From assembly GCA_012840385.1 (NCBI GenBank), contig DULK01000093.1, forward strand, positions 62,001-126,000: DNA of 64,000 nucleotides. Direction: 5' to 3'. The translations under genes were made by a program, and so were the position numbers. This document shows, in pieces, positions 51,812 to 61,112 of the stretch. Origin of the DNA: Syntrophomonadaceae bacterium (GTDB lineage Bacteria; Bacillota; DSM-12270; Thermacetogeniales; Thermacetogeniaceae). The notes beneath the pieces are model-generated. The model made no database searches, was not told the DNA's origin, and saw only the letters and a list, made by a program, of their open reading frames with translations. Each line of letters begins with the position of its first letter. Position 1 is the first letter of the stretch.

Positions 51812-54031
51812 ATGTCCACAGCGTGGCGCGTAGACAGAGAGAGATTTGAAGACATTTATGCAGGCTCTCTGGAACCCGGTAAAGAGCCAAAAAAGCTATT
51901 CAGACAGGCCTATGAGGGAACCATTGTGGCATTAAGTTACGCAGAAATCCTGCTGAACAAGGCAATCAGAGATTTTGGCCCTGATCACAAGGTTGGGTAC
52001 GGTGGAGAGACCGCTTACTTTATACCCGCTATTCGTGCATTGAGTGGACTTGAAATAACAAAGCTGGGTGACTTTGTACCAATTCTGAACAAGATGCGGG
52101 ACCAGGTTCATCCGGAGATCAGCCTGGAGAACGCAATGCTCTGGGGCGAAGCCGTCATCCATGCGGCGGAAATTATTGAGGCCGTCCGGTATGCAACGGG
52201 CCGCCATGAGTTCCTGCCGAAACCCTGGACCGGGTTTATTCCTGATACCTATGTCCGTAAATGGGGTATCAAGCACGTAGACTGGACGATCCCGGGCGAG
52301 GTGGTAATCGTCGGCCGCTTCCGGACATCTGATGATGCCCTGAGGATCGTCAACAAACTCGTGCAGAAAGGGTTCATGCTCTTCCTGTGCGATGAGGTTA
52401 TCGAACAATTGCTTGAGAAAGGTTACAAGTTTGACATCGAAGCCTGGCCGGTTTACCCGTTGGGGAACTTTACCCAGGTGATCCATGCTGTAAACTACGC
52501 CTTCCGTGCATCCTTGATCTTCCCTGGAATACCTCCGGGAGACAAGTTCATGCACAGGAATTACCAGCGTGACCGTATCCTCGTTTACGTCCTGGCTCTC
52601 GGTGAACGGGATATTGTCAAGGTTGCTGCCTGCTTCGCAGCCATTTACATGGGCTTCCCGTGCATCGTCGACCAGCCGCTGGAAGAGGACGAGATCTGGC
52701 CAGACTGGTACTTCTCGGTACCCGATTACGATGAAGCGATCCAGATTGGTATTGAGGTACGTGGCATCAAGATCACTGCCATCGAGGTCGACGTTCCTAT
52801 CGCCCACGGCCCTGCCTTCGAGGGTGAGACCATCAGGAAGGCCGATATGTACGTTGAGTTCGGCGGCGGCCGCTCCACGGCATTCGAATTGGTAAAGATG
52901 GTGGATGCAGAAGAGGTCACCGATGGCAAGATCGAAGTGATTGGGCCCGATGTGGACCAGATGGAGGAGGGCAAGGCCTATCCGCTTGGAATCGTGGTCA
53001 AGGTATACGGGCGTAAGTTCCAGGAAGACTTCGAGCCTGTGCTGGAGCGTCGTATCCATTACTTCACCAACTACGGTGAAGGAGTATGGCACATGGGCCA
53101 GAGAGATCAGAACTGGTCCCGTATCAGCAAGGGAGCACGTGAAAAAGGCTTCACGCTAAAAGACCTGGGCAAACTGCTCTATGCCTACTTCAAGAAGGAA
53201 TATGCTGCGATCGTCGACAGGCTTGAGGTGGTCCTGATCACCGACCAGGCCGAAGTGGAAAAAGCCCTGGCAGAAGCTCGCGAGAAGTACCAGGCCCGTG
53301 ACGACAGGCTGAAGAACCTGCGTGACGACGCGGTGGATGTCTTCTACACCTGCACCCTCTGCCAGTCTTTTGCGCCGACTCACATCTGCTTCGTGGCGCC
53401 TGAGCGTACCGGCCTCTGTGGTGCAGTCAGCTGGCTTGACGCCAAGGCGACATACGAGATCGACCCGACCGGTGTTTGTCAGCCTGTACCGATCACCTCT
53501 GAATATGTGATTGACCCTGTAGCGGGAGAATGGTCATCCATCAACGAGACGGCAGCGGCAAGAACCCAGGGCAAGACCACCTCGGTCTGCATGTACACCA
53601 TGATGGACCGCCCGATGACCACTTGCGGTTGCTGCGAGTGTATCCTGGCCCTTGTCCCAGAGTGCAACGGTTTCATGGTTACAACCCGTGAGCACAAGGG
53701 AATGACGCCGGTAGGTATGACCTTCTCCACACTGGCCGGCATGGTAGGCGGCGGCAACCAGACACCGGGCTTCCTTGGGGTCGGACGTCTGTACCTGGTA
53801 AGCCGCAAGTTCCTGCCTGCTGACGGAGGCATCGGAAGGATCATCTGGATGCCCAAGGAACTGAAGGAGCAACTTAGGGAACAGCTCAATGAGCGTGGCA
53901 AGGAAGAGGGCTACGGCGATAACTTTGCAGACATGATTGCCGATGAAACAATAGGAATTACACCGGATGAGATCATGCCGTACCTCGAAGAGAAGGGACA
54001 TCCTGCCCTTAAGATGGATCCGTTAATGTAA
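51812..54031 (+). CDS. acsB: Acetyl-CoA synthase (CODH/ACS alpha subunit)
   Basis: A 739-residue enzyme joining CO, the methyl group of the corrinoid protein and CoA to acetyl-CoA, or cleaving it in reverse. The A-cluster cysteines are in YTCTLCQSFAPTHICFVAPE, GLCGAV and TTCGCCECI. The N-terminal domain that holds the CO tunnel to AcsA is intact, so this is the long bacterial form. It is followed by a strong hairpin before acsC. Confidence 0.96.
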   Translation: MSTAWRVDRERFEDIYAGSLEPGKEPKKLFRQAYEGTIVALSYAEILLNKAIRDFGPDHKVGYGGETAYFIPAIRALSGLEITKLGDFVPILNKMRDQVHPEISLENAMLWGEAVIHAAEIIEAVRYATGRHEFLPKPWTGFIPDTYVRKWGIKHVDWTIPGEVVIVGRFRTSDDALRIVNKLVQKGFMLFLCDEVIEQLLEKGYKFDIEAWPVYPLGNFTQVIHAVNYAFRASLIFPGIPPGDKFMHRNYQRDRILVYVLALGERDIVKVAACFAAIYMGFPCIVDQPLEEDEIWPDWYFSVPDYDEAIQIGIEVRGIKITAIEVDVPIAHGPAFEGETIRKADMYVEFGGGRSTAFELVKMVDAEEVTDGKIEVIGPDVDQMEEGKAYPLGIVVKVYGRKFQEDFEPVLERRIHYFTNYGEGVWHMGQRDQNWSRISKGAREKGFTLKDLGKLLYAYFKKEYAAIVDRLEVVLITDQAEVEKALAEAREKYQARDDRLKNLRDDAVDVFYTCTLCQSFAPTHICFVAPERTGLCGAVSWLDAKATYEIDPTGVCQPVPITSEYVIDPVAGEWSSINETAAARTQGKTTSVCMYTMMDRPMTTCGCCECILALVPECNGFMVTTREHKGMTPVGMTFSTLAGMVGGGNQTPGFLGVGRLYLVSRKFLPADGGIGRIIWMPKELKEQLREQLNERGKEEGYGDNFADMIADETIGITPDEIMPYLEEKGHPALKMDPLM

Positions 54032-54102
54032 CCGGAGAAGCCCAGGCAGGCCACCGTGTACCGGTTAACACCTTGAGCGGTGGCCGCTGGGCCCGGATTT
54101 TT
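54032..54102 (+). terminator. Large hairpin with T tract between acsB and acsC
   Basis: Left arm 54040-54056 (GCCCAG..GGCCACCG) pairs with right arm 54078-54092 (CGGTGGCC..CTGGGC), extended by CCGG at 54032-54035 and 54093-54096, then ATTTTT. This has the form of a terminator placed inside the operon, before acsC, so it probably lowers distal expression rather than ending the unit. Confidence 0.65.
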
Positions 54103-54134
54103 CTAAGTAAAAATAAAGAAAGGAGAAGGGACAA

Positions 54135-55460
54135 ATGGGTTTAACAGGACTTGCTATTTTTAAACTCTTGCCGAAGACGAACTGCGGAGAGTGTGGAGTA
54201 CCAACATGCATGGCTTTTGCTATGAACCTGGCATCAGGTAAAGCCACTTTAAGTGATTGCCCCCATGTCTCCGATGCTGCGAAAGAAGCTCTGGAGTCGG
54301 CAACTGCTCCACCGATTAAGCTCGTAAAGGCAGGGAGCGGGGACAATGTGCTGGAGATGGGGGATGAGCAGGTTCTCTTCCGTCATGACAAGACATTCTA
54401 TCATCCCACAGGTATCTTTATTGAAGTAGCTGACACCGACGATGTTGCTGGCAAGGTCGCCGAGATCGATGCCTTAAAATTTGAGCGTGTCGGTCAGACC
54501 TATGTGGTGGACGGTGTTGCAATCAAGGGTTCCGCCGCAGATAGCTTTAAGAAAGCTGTTGAGGCTGCCGCAGCCAAGACCAACAAGGTATTATTGCTGA
54601 TGTGCGAAGACCCGGCTGCAATGGAAGCCGCAGCCGCCGTGGTTGCTGACAGGAAGCCGATCCTTTATGCAGCTAACGCCGACAACTATGAAAAGATGGT
54701 AGAAATAGCTAAAAAGATCAACGCTCCGCTTGTTGTCAAGGGTAAGAACCTCGAGGATCTGGCCGGACTTGTTGAGAAGGTAGCCGGTCTGGGCTACAAA
54801 GAACTGATCCTGGATTCCGGTGAGCGCGAGACCTCGAAGGTACTTGCCGACCTGACCCAGATTCGCCGCCAGGCGATTAAGAAGCGGTTCCGCCCCTTCG
54901 GTTATCCGGCAATTGCATTCACCACAGAAGAGGATCCCTACCTGGAGGCCCTGCAGGCACAGGTTTACGTATCCAAGTTTGCCAGCGTTGTCGTAATGAA
55001 GAATACGGATTTGGCAAGCCTGCTTACACTATTCAGCTGGCGCAGCAACATCTACACCGACCCGCAGAAGCCGATTGCGGTACAGCCTGGTGTCTACGCG
55101 ATCGGTGCTGTTACACCTGATTCGCCGGTCTATATTACCACCAATTTCTCACTTACTTACTACACGGTGGCCACCGAGGTTGAAGCAACCAGGTTGCCGA
55201 GCTACCTGATTGCCTTTGACACCGACGGGTTGTCTGTCATGACGGCGTGGGCTGGCGGTAAATTCATCGGTGAAACAATCGGGCCCTGGCTGAAAGATTC
55301 CGATATCAACCAGAAGGTCAACCACAAGAAGCTTATCATCCCGGGTGGTGTAGCAGCCATCAAGGGCAAGATCGAAGAACTTTCCGGATGGGAAGTTATC
55401 GTTGGGCCGCGCGAAGCCTCGGGAATCGGCTCGTTTGCAAAACTCCGGTTGGGTGCCTAA
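54135..55460 (+). CDS. acsC: Corrinoid iron-sulfur protein, large subunit
   Basis: A 441-residue subunit carrying the N-terminal [4Fe-4S] cluster in TNCGECGVPTCMAFAM...DCP (about residues 15-42), a TIM-barrel middle, and a C-terminal cobalamin-binding domain (about 325-441). It carries the methyl group from AcsE to AcsB on cobalamin. It pairs with AcsD, encoded next. AGGAGAAGG precedes ATG 54135. Confidence 0.95.
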   Translation: MGLTGLAIFKLLPKTNCGECGVPTCMAFAMNLASGKATLSDCPHVSDAAKEALESATAPPIKLVKAGSGDNVLEMGDEQVLFRHDKTFYHPTGIFIEVADTDDVAGKVAEIDALKFERVGQTYVVDGVAIKGSAADSFKKAVEAAAAKTNKVLLLMCEDPAAMEAAAAVVADRKPILYAANADNYEKMVEIAKKINAPLVVKGKNLEDLAGLVEKVAGLGYKELILDSGERETSKVLADLTQIRRQAIKKRFRPFGYPAIAFTTEEDPYLEALQAQVYVSKFASVVVMKNTDLASLLTLFSWRSNIYTDPQKPIAVQPGVYAIGAVTPDSPVYITTNFSLTYYTVATEVEATRLPSYLIAFDTDGLSVMTAWAGGKFIGETIGPWLKDSDINQKVNHKKLIIPGGVAAIKGKIEELSGWEVIVGPREASGIGSFAKLRLGA

Positions 55461-55578
55461 ATCAGGCACAACCGGAAAGTGTTTGCCAATCTCTTTCAAG
55501 CACCAGGGGATAGCCCCAAATCGCTTATCCCGGGATATGTGGAAAATTATTAGTTTAGACAAGAAAGGAGAGTAAATT

Positions 55579-56553
55579 ATGCCGGTTGATATTTTGAAAG
55601 AAAAGTATACAGGCAAGGTTCAGGAAGTAGTGCTCGGCGCAACAAAGGAAGAGGGTGGGACAAGAGCTTACACCGTAAAATTAGGTGGGAGCTCCACCTT
55701 GCCTTTCCTGCAGTTTGAAGGAGAGATCCCGAACCGTCCGGTAATTGCTTATGAGATGTGGGATATCAAACCGGACTGGCCTGATTGCTTTGAGGAAGTA
55801 TACGGTGATGTATGGAACGATCCGGTAGCCTGGGCGAAGAAGATTGAAGAGCTGGGTGCCGATGTTATTTACCTGAAGTTAAAGGGTGCAGATCCGGAAC
55901 TGGACAACTCAAAGACTCCGGATGAATGTGCGAAAGTTGTCAAGGCTATCCTGGAAAACACAGGAGCACCTTTGATGGTAGAAGGCCCCGGCAACCCTGA
56001 AAAAGACAATGATGTTTTGCAGGCCGTTGGAGAAGCGGCGGCGGGTGAAAACATCGCCCTCGGTGTTGCCGAGAAGGACAATTACCGCTCTATCGCTGCA
56101 GCATGCATGATGGGCAAGCACTGCATTGTGGGACGTTCTCCGGTTGACATCAATATCTTAAAACAGCTGAACATTATGCTCACCGAAATGGGCGTATCCC
56201 CAGAAAAGATCATCAACGACCCCTTAACCGGTGGACTTGGTTACGGTATTGAGTATTCTTACTCAATTATGGAAAGAGCCCGGTGGGGAGCCCTGATCGG
56301 TGACAAGATGATGGCCTTCCCGGTAGTCTGCCTGGCAGGACCCGAAGCATGGCGTGCGAAGGAAGCTTTTGCTCCTGTTGAAGAGGCAGGCCCTGGTTGG
56401 GGCGAACAGAAGCCGCGAGGCATTATGTGGGAAGCCATGACCGCGGCGGCCCTGCTGCAGGCGGGTGGAGACCTGGTTCTGATGCGGCATCCCGAAGCGG
56501 CGAAACTGGTGAAGAAACACCTTGAGGGTCTTATGGTTTCAAATGCTTACTAG
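55579..56553 (+). CDS. acsD: Corrinoid iron-sulfur protein, small subunit
   Basis: A 324-residue TIM-barrel protein that forms the heterodimer with AcsC and covers the corrinoid. Family blocks such as PVIAYEMWDIKPDWPD, LMVEGPGNPEKDNDVL and DPLTGGLGYGIEYSYSIMER are present. AAAGGAGAG precedes ATG 55579. The 118-nt gap from acsC has only a weak hairpin (GGGATA/TATCCC). Confidence 0.94.
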   Translation: MPVDILKEKYTGKVQEVVLGATKEEGGTRAYTVKLGGSSTLPFLQFEGEIPNRPVIAYEMWDIKPDWPDCFEEVYGDVWNDPVAWAKKIEELGADVIYLKLKGADPELDNSKTPDECAKVVKAILENTGAPLMVEGPGNPEKDNDVLQAVGEAAAGENIALGVAEKDNYRSIAAACMMGKHCIVGRSPVDINILKQLNIMLTEMGVSPEKIINDPLTGGLGYGIEYSYSIMERARWGALIGDKMMAFPVVCLAGPEAWRAKEAFAPVEEAGPGWGEQKPRGIMWEAMTAAALLQAGGDLVLMRHPEAAKLVKKHLEGLMVSNAY

Positions 56554-56597
56554 CGGTTTAATAAAATCAATGTGTATACTTAAAAGGGGGTAAAGAT

Positions 56598-57392
56598 ATG
56601 GCCTTTTACATGATTGGTGAGAGAATTAACGGTATGTTCAAAGACATTGGAGAAGCCGTTGCCAAGTTCGATCCCAAGCCTATTCAAGAGTGGGCTATCA
56701 AACAAACTCAAGCTGGTGCTGCTTATCTCGATGTCAACGTCGGACCCACCGCCACAGACAGAGTAAAGTCGATGCGCTGGATGGTCGAGGTTATTCAGGA
56801 AGTTTGCGATACACCAATCGCTCTTGACTCTACCAACTATGACGCCATTGAAGCAGGATTGGAAATCTGCAAGAAGCCGGCTTTGATCAACTCCTGCCCT
56901 TGCGAAAGACCAAAAATCGAGCGGGTTTTTCCGATGGCTAAGAAGTACGGAGCCAAGATTGTGGCATTGACCATGGATAAATCAGGTATTCCAAAGAGTG
57001 CAGACATGCGCGTGGCCTTCGCCATGGAACTGCTTGCCGCTGCCGATGAATTTGGGCTTGCGCCGGATGACCTGTTTATCGACCCGCTGATTCTTCCTTG
57101 CAACGTAGCTCAGGACCATGCTCCGGAGGTTCTTGAGGCCTTGCGTCAAATTAAGGGGCTGTCCGATCCGCCGCCGCACTTGACCTTAGGACTTAGCAAC
57201 GTTTCCCAGGGCACCCCGCATCGTCCGTTGATCAACCGCACCTATTGCGTGATGGCTATGACAGTGGGGCTTGATTCAGCGATTATGGATGTCAACGATG
57301 ATGAACTGGTAGATGCCATTGCAACGGCTGACATGCTTTTGAACAAGGCCATTTACTGCGATTCTTACGCGAAAGTCTTCCGCCAGAGATAG
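56598..57392 (+). CDS. acsE: Methyltetrahydrofolate:corrinoid iron-sulfur protein methyltransferase
   Basis: A 264-residue TIM-barrel (pterin-binding) enzyme, length as in Moorella AcsE. It has MIGERINGMFKDIGEAV, GAAYLDVNVGPTA, PIALDSTNYDAIEAGL and LTLGLSNVSQGTPHRPLINR, including the Asn/Asp that bind methyl-THF. It moves the methyl group from CH3-THF to cob(I)alamin on AcsC/D. AAGGGGG precedes ATG 56598. A 13-bp hairpin follows. Confidence 0.95.
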   Translation: MAFYMIGERINGMFKDIGEAVAKFDPKPIQEWAIKQTQAGAAYLDVNVGPTATDRVKSMRWMVEVIQEVCDTPIALDSTNYDAIEAGLEICKKPALINSCPCERPKIERVFPMAKKYGAKIVALTMDKSGIPKSADMRVAFAMELLAAADEFGLAPDDLFIDPLILPCNVAQDHAPEVLEALRQIKGLSDPPPHLTLGLSNVSQGTPHRPLINRTYCVMAMTVGLDSAIMDVNDDELVDAIATADMLLNKAIYCDSYAKVFRQR

Positions 57393-57414
57393 GCTGTCGC
57401 CAATTGATTCAGTA

Positions 57415-57445
57415 GTAAGGTCCCGCCTCATGCGGGACCTTACTC
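57415..57445 (+). repeat. 13-bp perfect hairpin between acsE and the hdrA/mvhD gene
   Basis: AGTAAGGTCCCGC (57415-57427) pairs with GCGGGACCTTACT (57433-57445) around CTCAT. No T run follows (CAAAC), so it is unlikely to be an efficient terminator; mRNA processing or 3' protection of the acsA-E part is more likely. Confidence 0.7.
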
Positions 57446-57511
57446 AAACTTATCTTAAAGCTAATAATGGGGAGTGGGATTTGAAGTTCGTCTTTTTTAG
57501 GGGGAAACTCA

Positions 57512-59491
57512 ATGGCGAAAAATAATAAAAATATCAGAATTGGGATTTACCTTTGTGATTGCGATGGTAAGATATCAAAAAATATCGATCTGGAGAAAGT
57601 AAAGACTGTTATTCAGAGCGAAGCGGATTTTGAGTATATCCGGATTACCAGTGCACTCTGCGGAAAGATTGAGAAAGAAAAATTGGCGGGAGAAATTGAC
57701 AAGTATTCTTTAAATCGCCTCTTGATTGCCGGCTGTACAGACCAGTTTATAAGGCGTCAATTCCTGCAGGTGGCAGAGGAAAAGGGAATGACCCGTTATG
57801 ACGTGGAGTTCGTGGACCTGTCCTCAGTACAGGACGGCAGTGAGGGTGCGGTGGCAGTCATCAACAGCGTGCTGGCCAAGATCCAGTTGCGTGGAGAAAT
57901 AGTCATAGAAGAAATTGAGGTAACACCTCAAGTTTTGGTGATTGGCTGTGGAAAGGAAGGAGCTAAGGCTGCTCTGGCTATTGCCAAGAATCAACCGGTA
58001 GTGATGGTGGAAGGGGACCCTGGAGTTGCTGACGGCATCCCCCTTGTAAAAGGGGCGCCTAATATTAGTATCAAAGCAGGAGCCAGGGTTGCCGGCATTG
58101 AAGGTTTTGCGGGCAATTTTACTGTGCGCTTTATTGAAAACGGGCAACTCGTCAAGCAAAAATTCGGGGCTGTTGTGGTTGCTCTTGAAGCCCAGCCGGT
58201 GTATGACAAGAGCAAGTACGGCGGGCTCGAACTTGGCGAACATGTTCTTACCCTGTCTCAGTTTTTAGCCCGCGAGAAGAGTTTTTCTGGTCAAAAAGTT
58301 ACTTTTGTGTTAGGGAAAGCTGATGCCGATTCTCTGCTCTCTTATGCAAAGACGCTAGAAGCAGCCATAGATCTCAAGGAAAAAGGGGCTGCAGAAGTCA
58401 ACATTCTTTACGAAGATATGAAGGTTTCGGCAGATCAGTTGGAACAGAATTATGAAATTGCGAGGGCCAAAGGTGTTAATTTCTTAAAGTATGTAGGTGA
58501 AATAGAATTTTACTCAACTGTTATTGCGGCAACGGTTCAGTACCGGGAACCTTTCTTAACTCAGCTTGATCCCCTGAGGATAACCTCGGATTATCTGGTG
58601 TTAGCGGAGGATTACGTTCCTTCCCCGGAAACCAAGGAATTGGCTGATGCATTAGAGATCAGGCTTGGTCCGGCCGGTTTTTTCCAGGATGATAATGTAC
58701 ATTTCCTGCCTGTAAAATCGAACCGCGAGGGTATCTACTTCGTGGGGAGTTGCCATGGTCCCATTCACGGGGTTGAAATCGATAGGGAAGTTGCGACAGT
58801 AGTTGCCGAAGTAGGCCGTTTTGCTAGCGGCAAAGTGAAAGTACCTGCCTTACAGCCTCGTGTTGATCCTGAAAAATGCGCAGTCTGTCTGACCTGCTAC
58901 CGCACATGTCCGCATAAAGCCATTGAAATAGTGCACGATGAAAGCCTCAACAATTTATATCATTCCGCGGCCCGGATGAACCCTCTGGCCTGCCGCCGCT
59001 GTGGAACATGCGCCGCCGAATGCCCGGGGAAGGCAATCCAGTTACCCTACTATTCAGATCAAGAGATCCTGCAAGAAATTAGCAAACCTCCTAAAATTGT
59101 GGCCTATGCCTGTGAGAATTCCGGGTTTCTGGCGTCAGAGTACGCCAAGGAGTTAGATCCTGAATTACAAGAGAATTTGCAGATTGTGCGCGTTCCCTGT
59201 TCCGGGAAGATTGATGTTATTTACCTTTTGAAAGCCCTAGAGCGTGGCGCCGACGGTGTTATGCTGTTGGTTTGCCATAAAGAAAACTGCAAGTTTGTTT
59301 GGGGGAATGAACGGGCAGAAAAGCGTAAGGGCCAGGTGCGGAAGCTCCTCAAGGACATTGGGCTGGAAGAGGAGCGGATCGATTTCGTACATATTGCAGC
59401 AAACCAGGGGAACCAGTTCAATGCTGCCGTACGGGCCATGGCCGAAAGAATTCACCAGTTAGGTACAAACGCAGGGAAGGTGATAAAATGA
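57512..59491 (+). CDS. HdrA-like protein fused to MvhD-type domain
   Basis: 659 residues. The N-terminal part (about 8-125) resembles the HdrA Fe-S insertion domain (IGIYLCDCDGKI). A shortened flavin-like domain follows (VLVIGCGKEGAKAAL at about 137); it lacks the Cys-rich loop usual after GG in HdrA. Two ferredoxin motifs come next (CAVCLTCYRTCP about 453, CRRCGTCAAECP about 495), and the C-terminal about 125 residues match MvhD/FlpD (ACENSGF, VPCSGKIDVIYLLKALE, CHKENCKF). MvhD passes electrons to HdrA. It overlaps metV by 4 nt and likely serves the MetVF complex. Confidence 0.8.
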   Translation: MAKNNKNIRIGIYLCDCDGKISKNIDLEKVKTVIQSEADFEYIRITSALCGKIEKEKLAGEIDKYSLNRLLIAGCTDQFIRRQFLQVAEEKGMTRYDVEFVDLSSVQDGSEGAVAVINSVLAKIQLRGEIVIEEIEVTPQVLVIGCGKEGAKAALAIAKNQPVVMVEGDPGVADGIPLVKGAPNISIKAGARVAGIEGFAGNFTVRFIENGQLVKQKFGAVVVALEAQPVYDKSKYGGLELGEHVLTLSQFLAREKSFSGQKVTFVLGKADADSLLSYAKTLEAAIDLKEKGAAEVNILYEDMKVSADQLEQNYEIARAKGVNFLKYVGEIEFYSTVIAATVQYREPFLTQLDPLRITSDYLVLAEDYVPSPETKELADALEIRLGPAGFFQDDNVHFLPVKSNREGIYFVGSCHGPIHGVEIDREVATVVAEVGRFASGKVKVPALQPRVDPEKCAVCLTCYRTCPHKAIEIVHDESLNNLYHSAARMNPLACRRCGTCAAECPGKAIQLPYYSDQEILQEISKPPKIVAYACENSGFLASEYAKELDPELQENLQIVRVPCSGKIDVIYLLKALERGADGVMLLVCHKENCKFVWGNERAEKRKGQVRKLLKDIGLEEERIDFVHIAANQGNQFNAAVRAMAERIHQLGTNAGKVIK

Positions 59492-60156
59492 TCGTAGCCG
59501 AAAGGAAGCCTATTGAGAAAGTTCTTGAGATGATTGCTCCTTATAAGAAAGTGCTGGTTGCCGGCTGTTACGGTTGTGTAACCGTATGCCTGGCAGGGGG
59601 AGAGAAAGAAGTAGGAATCCTGGCTTCACAGATCAGACTGGCACGCAGCAAGGATGGCAATCCGATAGAGGTTGTGGAACAAACTGTAGAGCGCCAGTGC
59701 GATGCCGAGTACCTGGCGAAATTTCAGGATAATGTGAGCAGCGTAGAAGCGGTTGTTTCACTCGCCTGCGGAATCGGGATCCAATACCTTGCGGAGAAGT
59801 CTCCGGTTCCGGTATTTCCCGGGGTCAACACCTTGTTCCTGGGGGCCAACCTTGATGTTGGAAAATGGGCAGAAAGATGTTTTGCCTGTGGTGATTGCGT
59901 ACTTGATAAGACAGGTGGAATATGTCCGATAGCCCGCTGCTCAAAAAGTTTACTTAACGGACCTTGCGGTGGTTCACAATACGGAAAATGCGAGGTTTCC
60001 AAAGATGTTGATTGCGGGTGGCAGTTGATCTACGACAGGCTGAAGGCGTTAGGACAGCTTGATAAGTTGAAGGAAATTATCCCGGCGAAGAACTGGAAGC
60101 GGGATAAAGGTCCGAGAACACTGGTAAGGGAGGAATTGACCCTTGAAAGAGATTAA
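59488..60156 (+). CDS. metV: MetV, zinc/iron-sulfur partner of methylenetetrahydrofolate reductase
   Basis: A 222-residue MTHFR_C-type protein with many cysteines: AGCYGCVTVCLAGG, ERQCDAEYL, LACGIGIQYLAE, CFACGDCVLDKTGGICPIARCSKSLLNGPCGG. This is the C-terminal MTHFR domain protein that pairs with MetF in acetogens such as Moorella. It may link MetF to Hdr/Mvh electron carriers. The ATG overlaps the previous stop (ATGA), and its end overlaps metF by 14 nt. Confidence 0.88.
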   Translation: MIVAERKPIEKVLEMIAPYKKVLVAGCYGCVTVCLAGGEKEVGILASQIRLARSKDGNPIEVVEQTVERQCDAEYLAKFQDNVSSVEAVVSLACGIGIQYLAEKSPVPVFPGVNTLFLGANLDVGKWAERCFACGDCVLDKTGGICPIARCSKSLLNGPCGGSQYGKCEVSKDVDCGWQLIYDRLKALGQLDKLKEIIPAKNWKRDKGPRTLVREELTLERD

Positions 60157-61087
60157 ATTCGAAAACCTGAAATCCGGAAGTAATCTTGAAAAAGTTTTAG
60201 TTTCGGGTCAGTTTGCCTGCACCGGGGAAATTGGTCCACCGACGTATGCGAGCTTTGAGGAAATTGATAAGCACGCAAGAGAAATGAAAGGTAAAGTAGA
60301 TGCCGTAAACTTTACCGATAACCAGACTGCCGTTGTGCGACTTTCCAGTTGGGGTGCATCTCTTCGTTTAATTTATGAGCACGGGATGGAGCCCAACCTC
60401 CAGGTGGTCTGCCGGGATCGCAACCGCTTGGCCATTCAAAGCGACCTTTTAGCAGCCTACGCCCATGGAGTACGGAATGTCCTCTGCCTGTCGGGCGATC
60501 ATCAGTCCTTTGGAAACCACCCCGGTTGCAAGAGTGTATACGATGTTGACTCTGTCCAGCTGATCAACATGCTAAAACGGCTCCGTGACGATGGGTGCTT
60601 CGAGTGTGGGGCAGAGTGCAAGGTGAATCCGAAGTTCTTTATCGGCTGCGCAGAGAACCCCTTCGGAGACCCCTTTGAGTTTAGGGCAATTCGACTGGAG
60701 AAAAAGATTGAAGCGGGAGCCGATTTTGTGCAGACCCAGTGCATCCTTGACATGGAAAGGTTCGAACTTTTTATGGAAAAGGTGCGGGAGCTTGGTTTAC
60801 ACAAGCGTGCCTTTATTTGCGCCGGTCTAATGCCGGTCAAGTCACCGAGAATGGCCCGCTACATGCAGACAGGAGTACCCGGCATGTTGGTTTCTGAGGA
60901 GTTCTGCCAGCGGCTTGAAAAAGCTGAGGACCCGAAGGCGGAGGCTGTTAACATTACCGTCGAATACATCAAGCGGTGCCAGCAGATAGAGGGAGTTGCC
61001 GGCGTCCACATTATGGCGGTTGCTTGGGAATCCATAGTACCAACAGTCATCGAAAAAGCCGGTCTTCTGCCCAGGCCGACGTTTTAA
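60143..61087 (+). CDS. metF: Methylenetetrahydrofolate reductase
   Basis: A 314-residue flavin TIM-barrel enzyme that converts methylene-THF to methyl-THF (or the reverse in acetate oxidation). It has CTGEIGPPTYASFEEI with the catalytic Glu, VDAVNFTDNQTAVVRLSS, VLCLSGDHQSFGNHPG and GADFVQTQCILDMERF. TTG 60143 follows GGGAGG. It forms the metV-metF module flanked by two HdrA-like genes. Confidence 0.93.
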   Translation: MKEIKFENLKSGSNLEKVLVSGQFACTGEIGPPTYASFEEIDKHAREMKGKVDAVNFTDNQTAVVRLSSWGASLRLIYEHGMEPNLQVVCRDRNRLAIQSDLLAAYAHGVRNVLCLSGDHQSFGNHPGCKSVYDVDSVQLINMLKRLRDDGCFECGAECKVNPKFFIGCAENPFGDPFEFRAIRLEKKIEAGADFVQTQCILDMERFELFMEKVRELGLHKRAFICAGLMPVKSPRMARYMQTGVPGMLVSEEFCQRLEKAEDPKAEAVNITVEYIKRCQQIEGVAGVHIMAVAWESIVPTVIEKAGLLPRPTF

Positions 61088-61112
61088 CTCGCGGGCATTG
61101 GAGGGGTTAATC

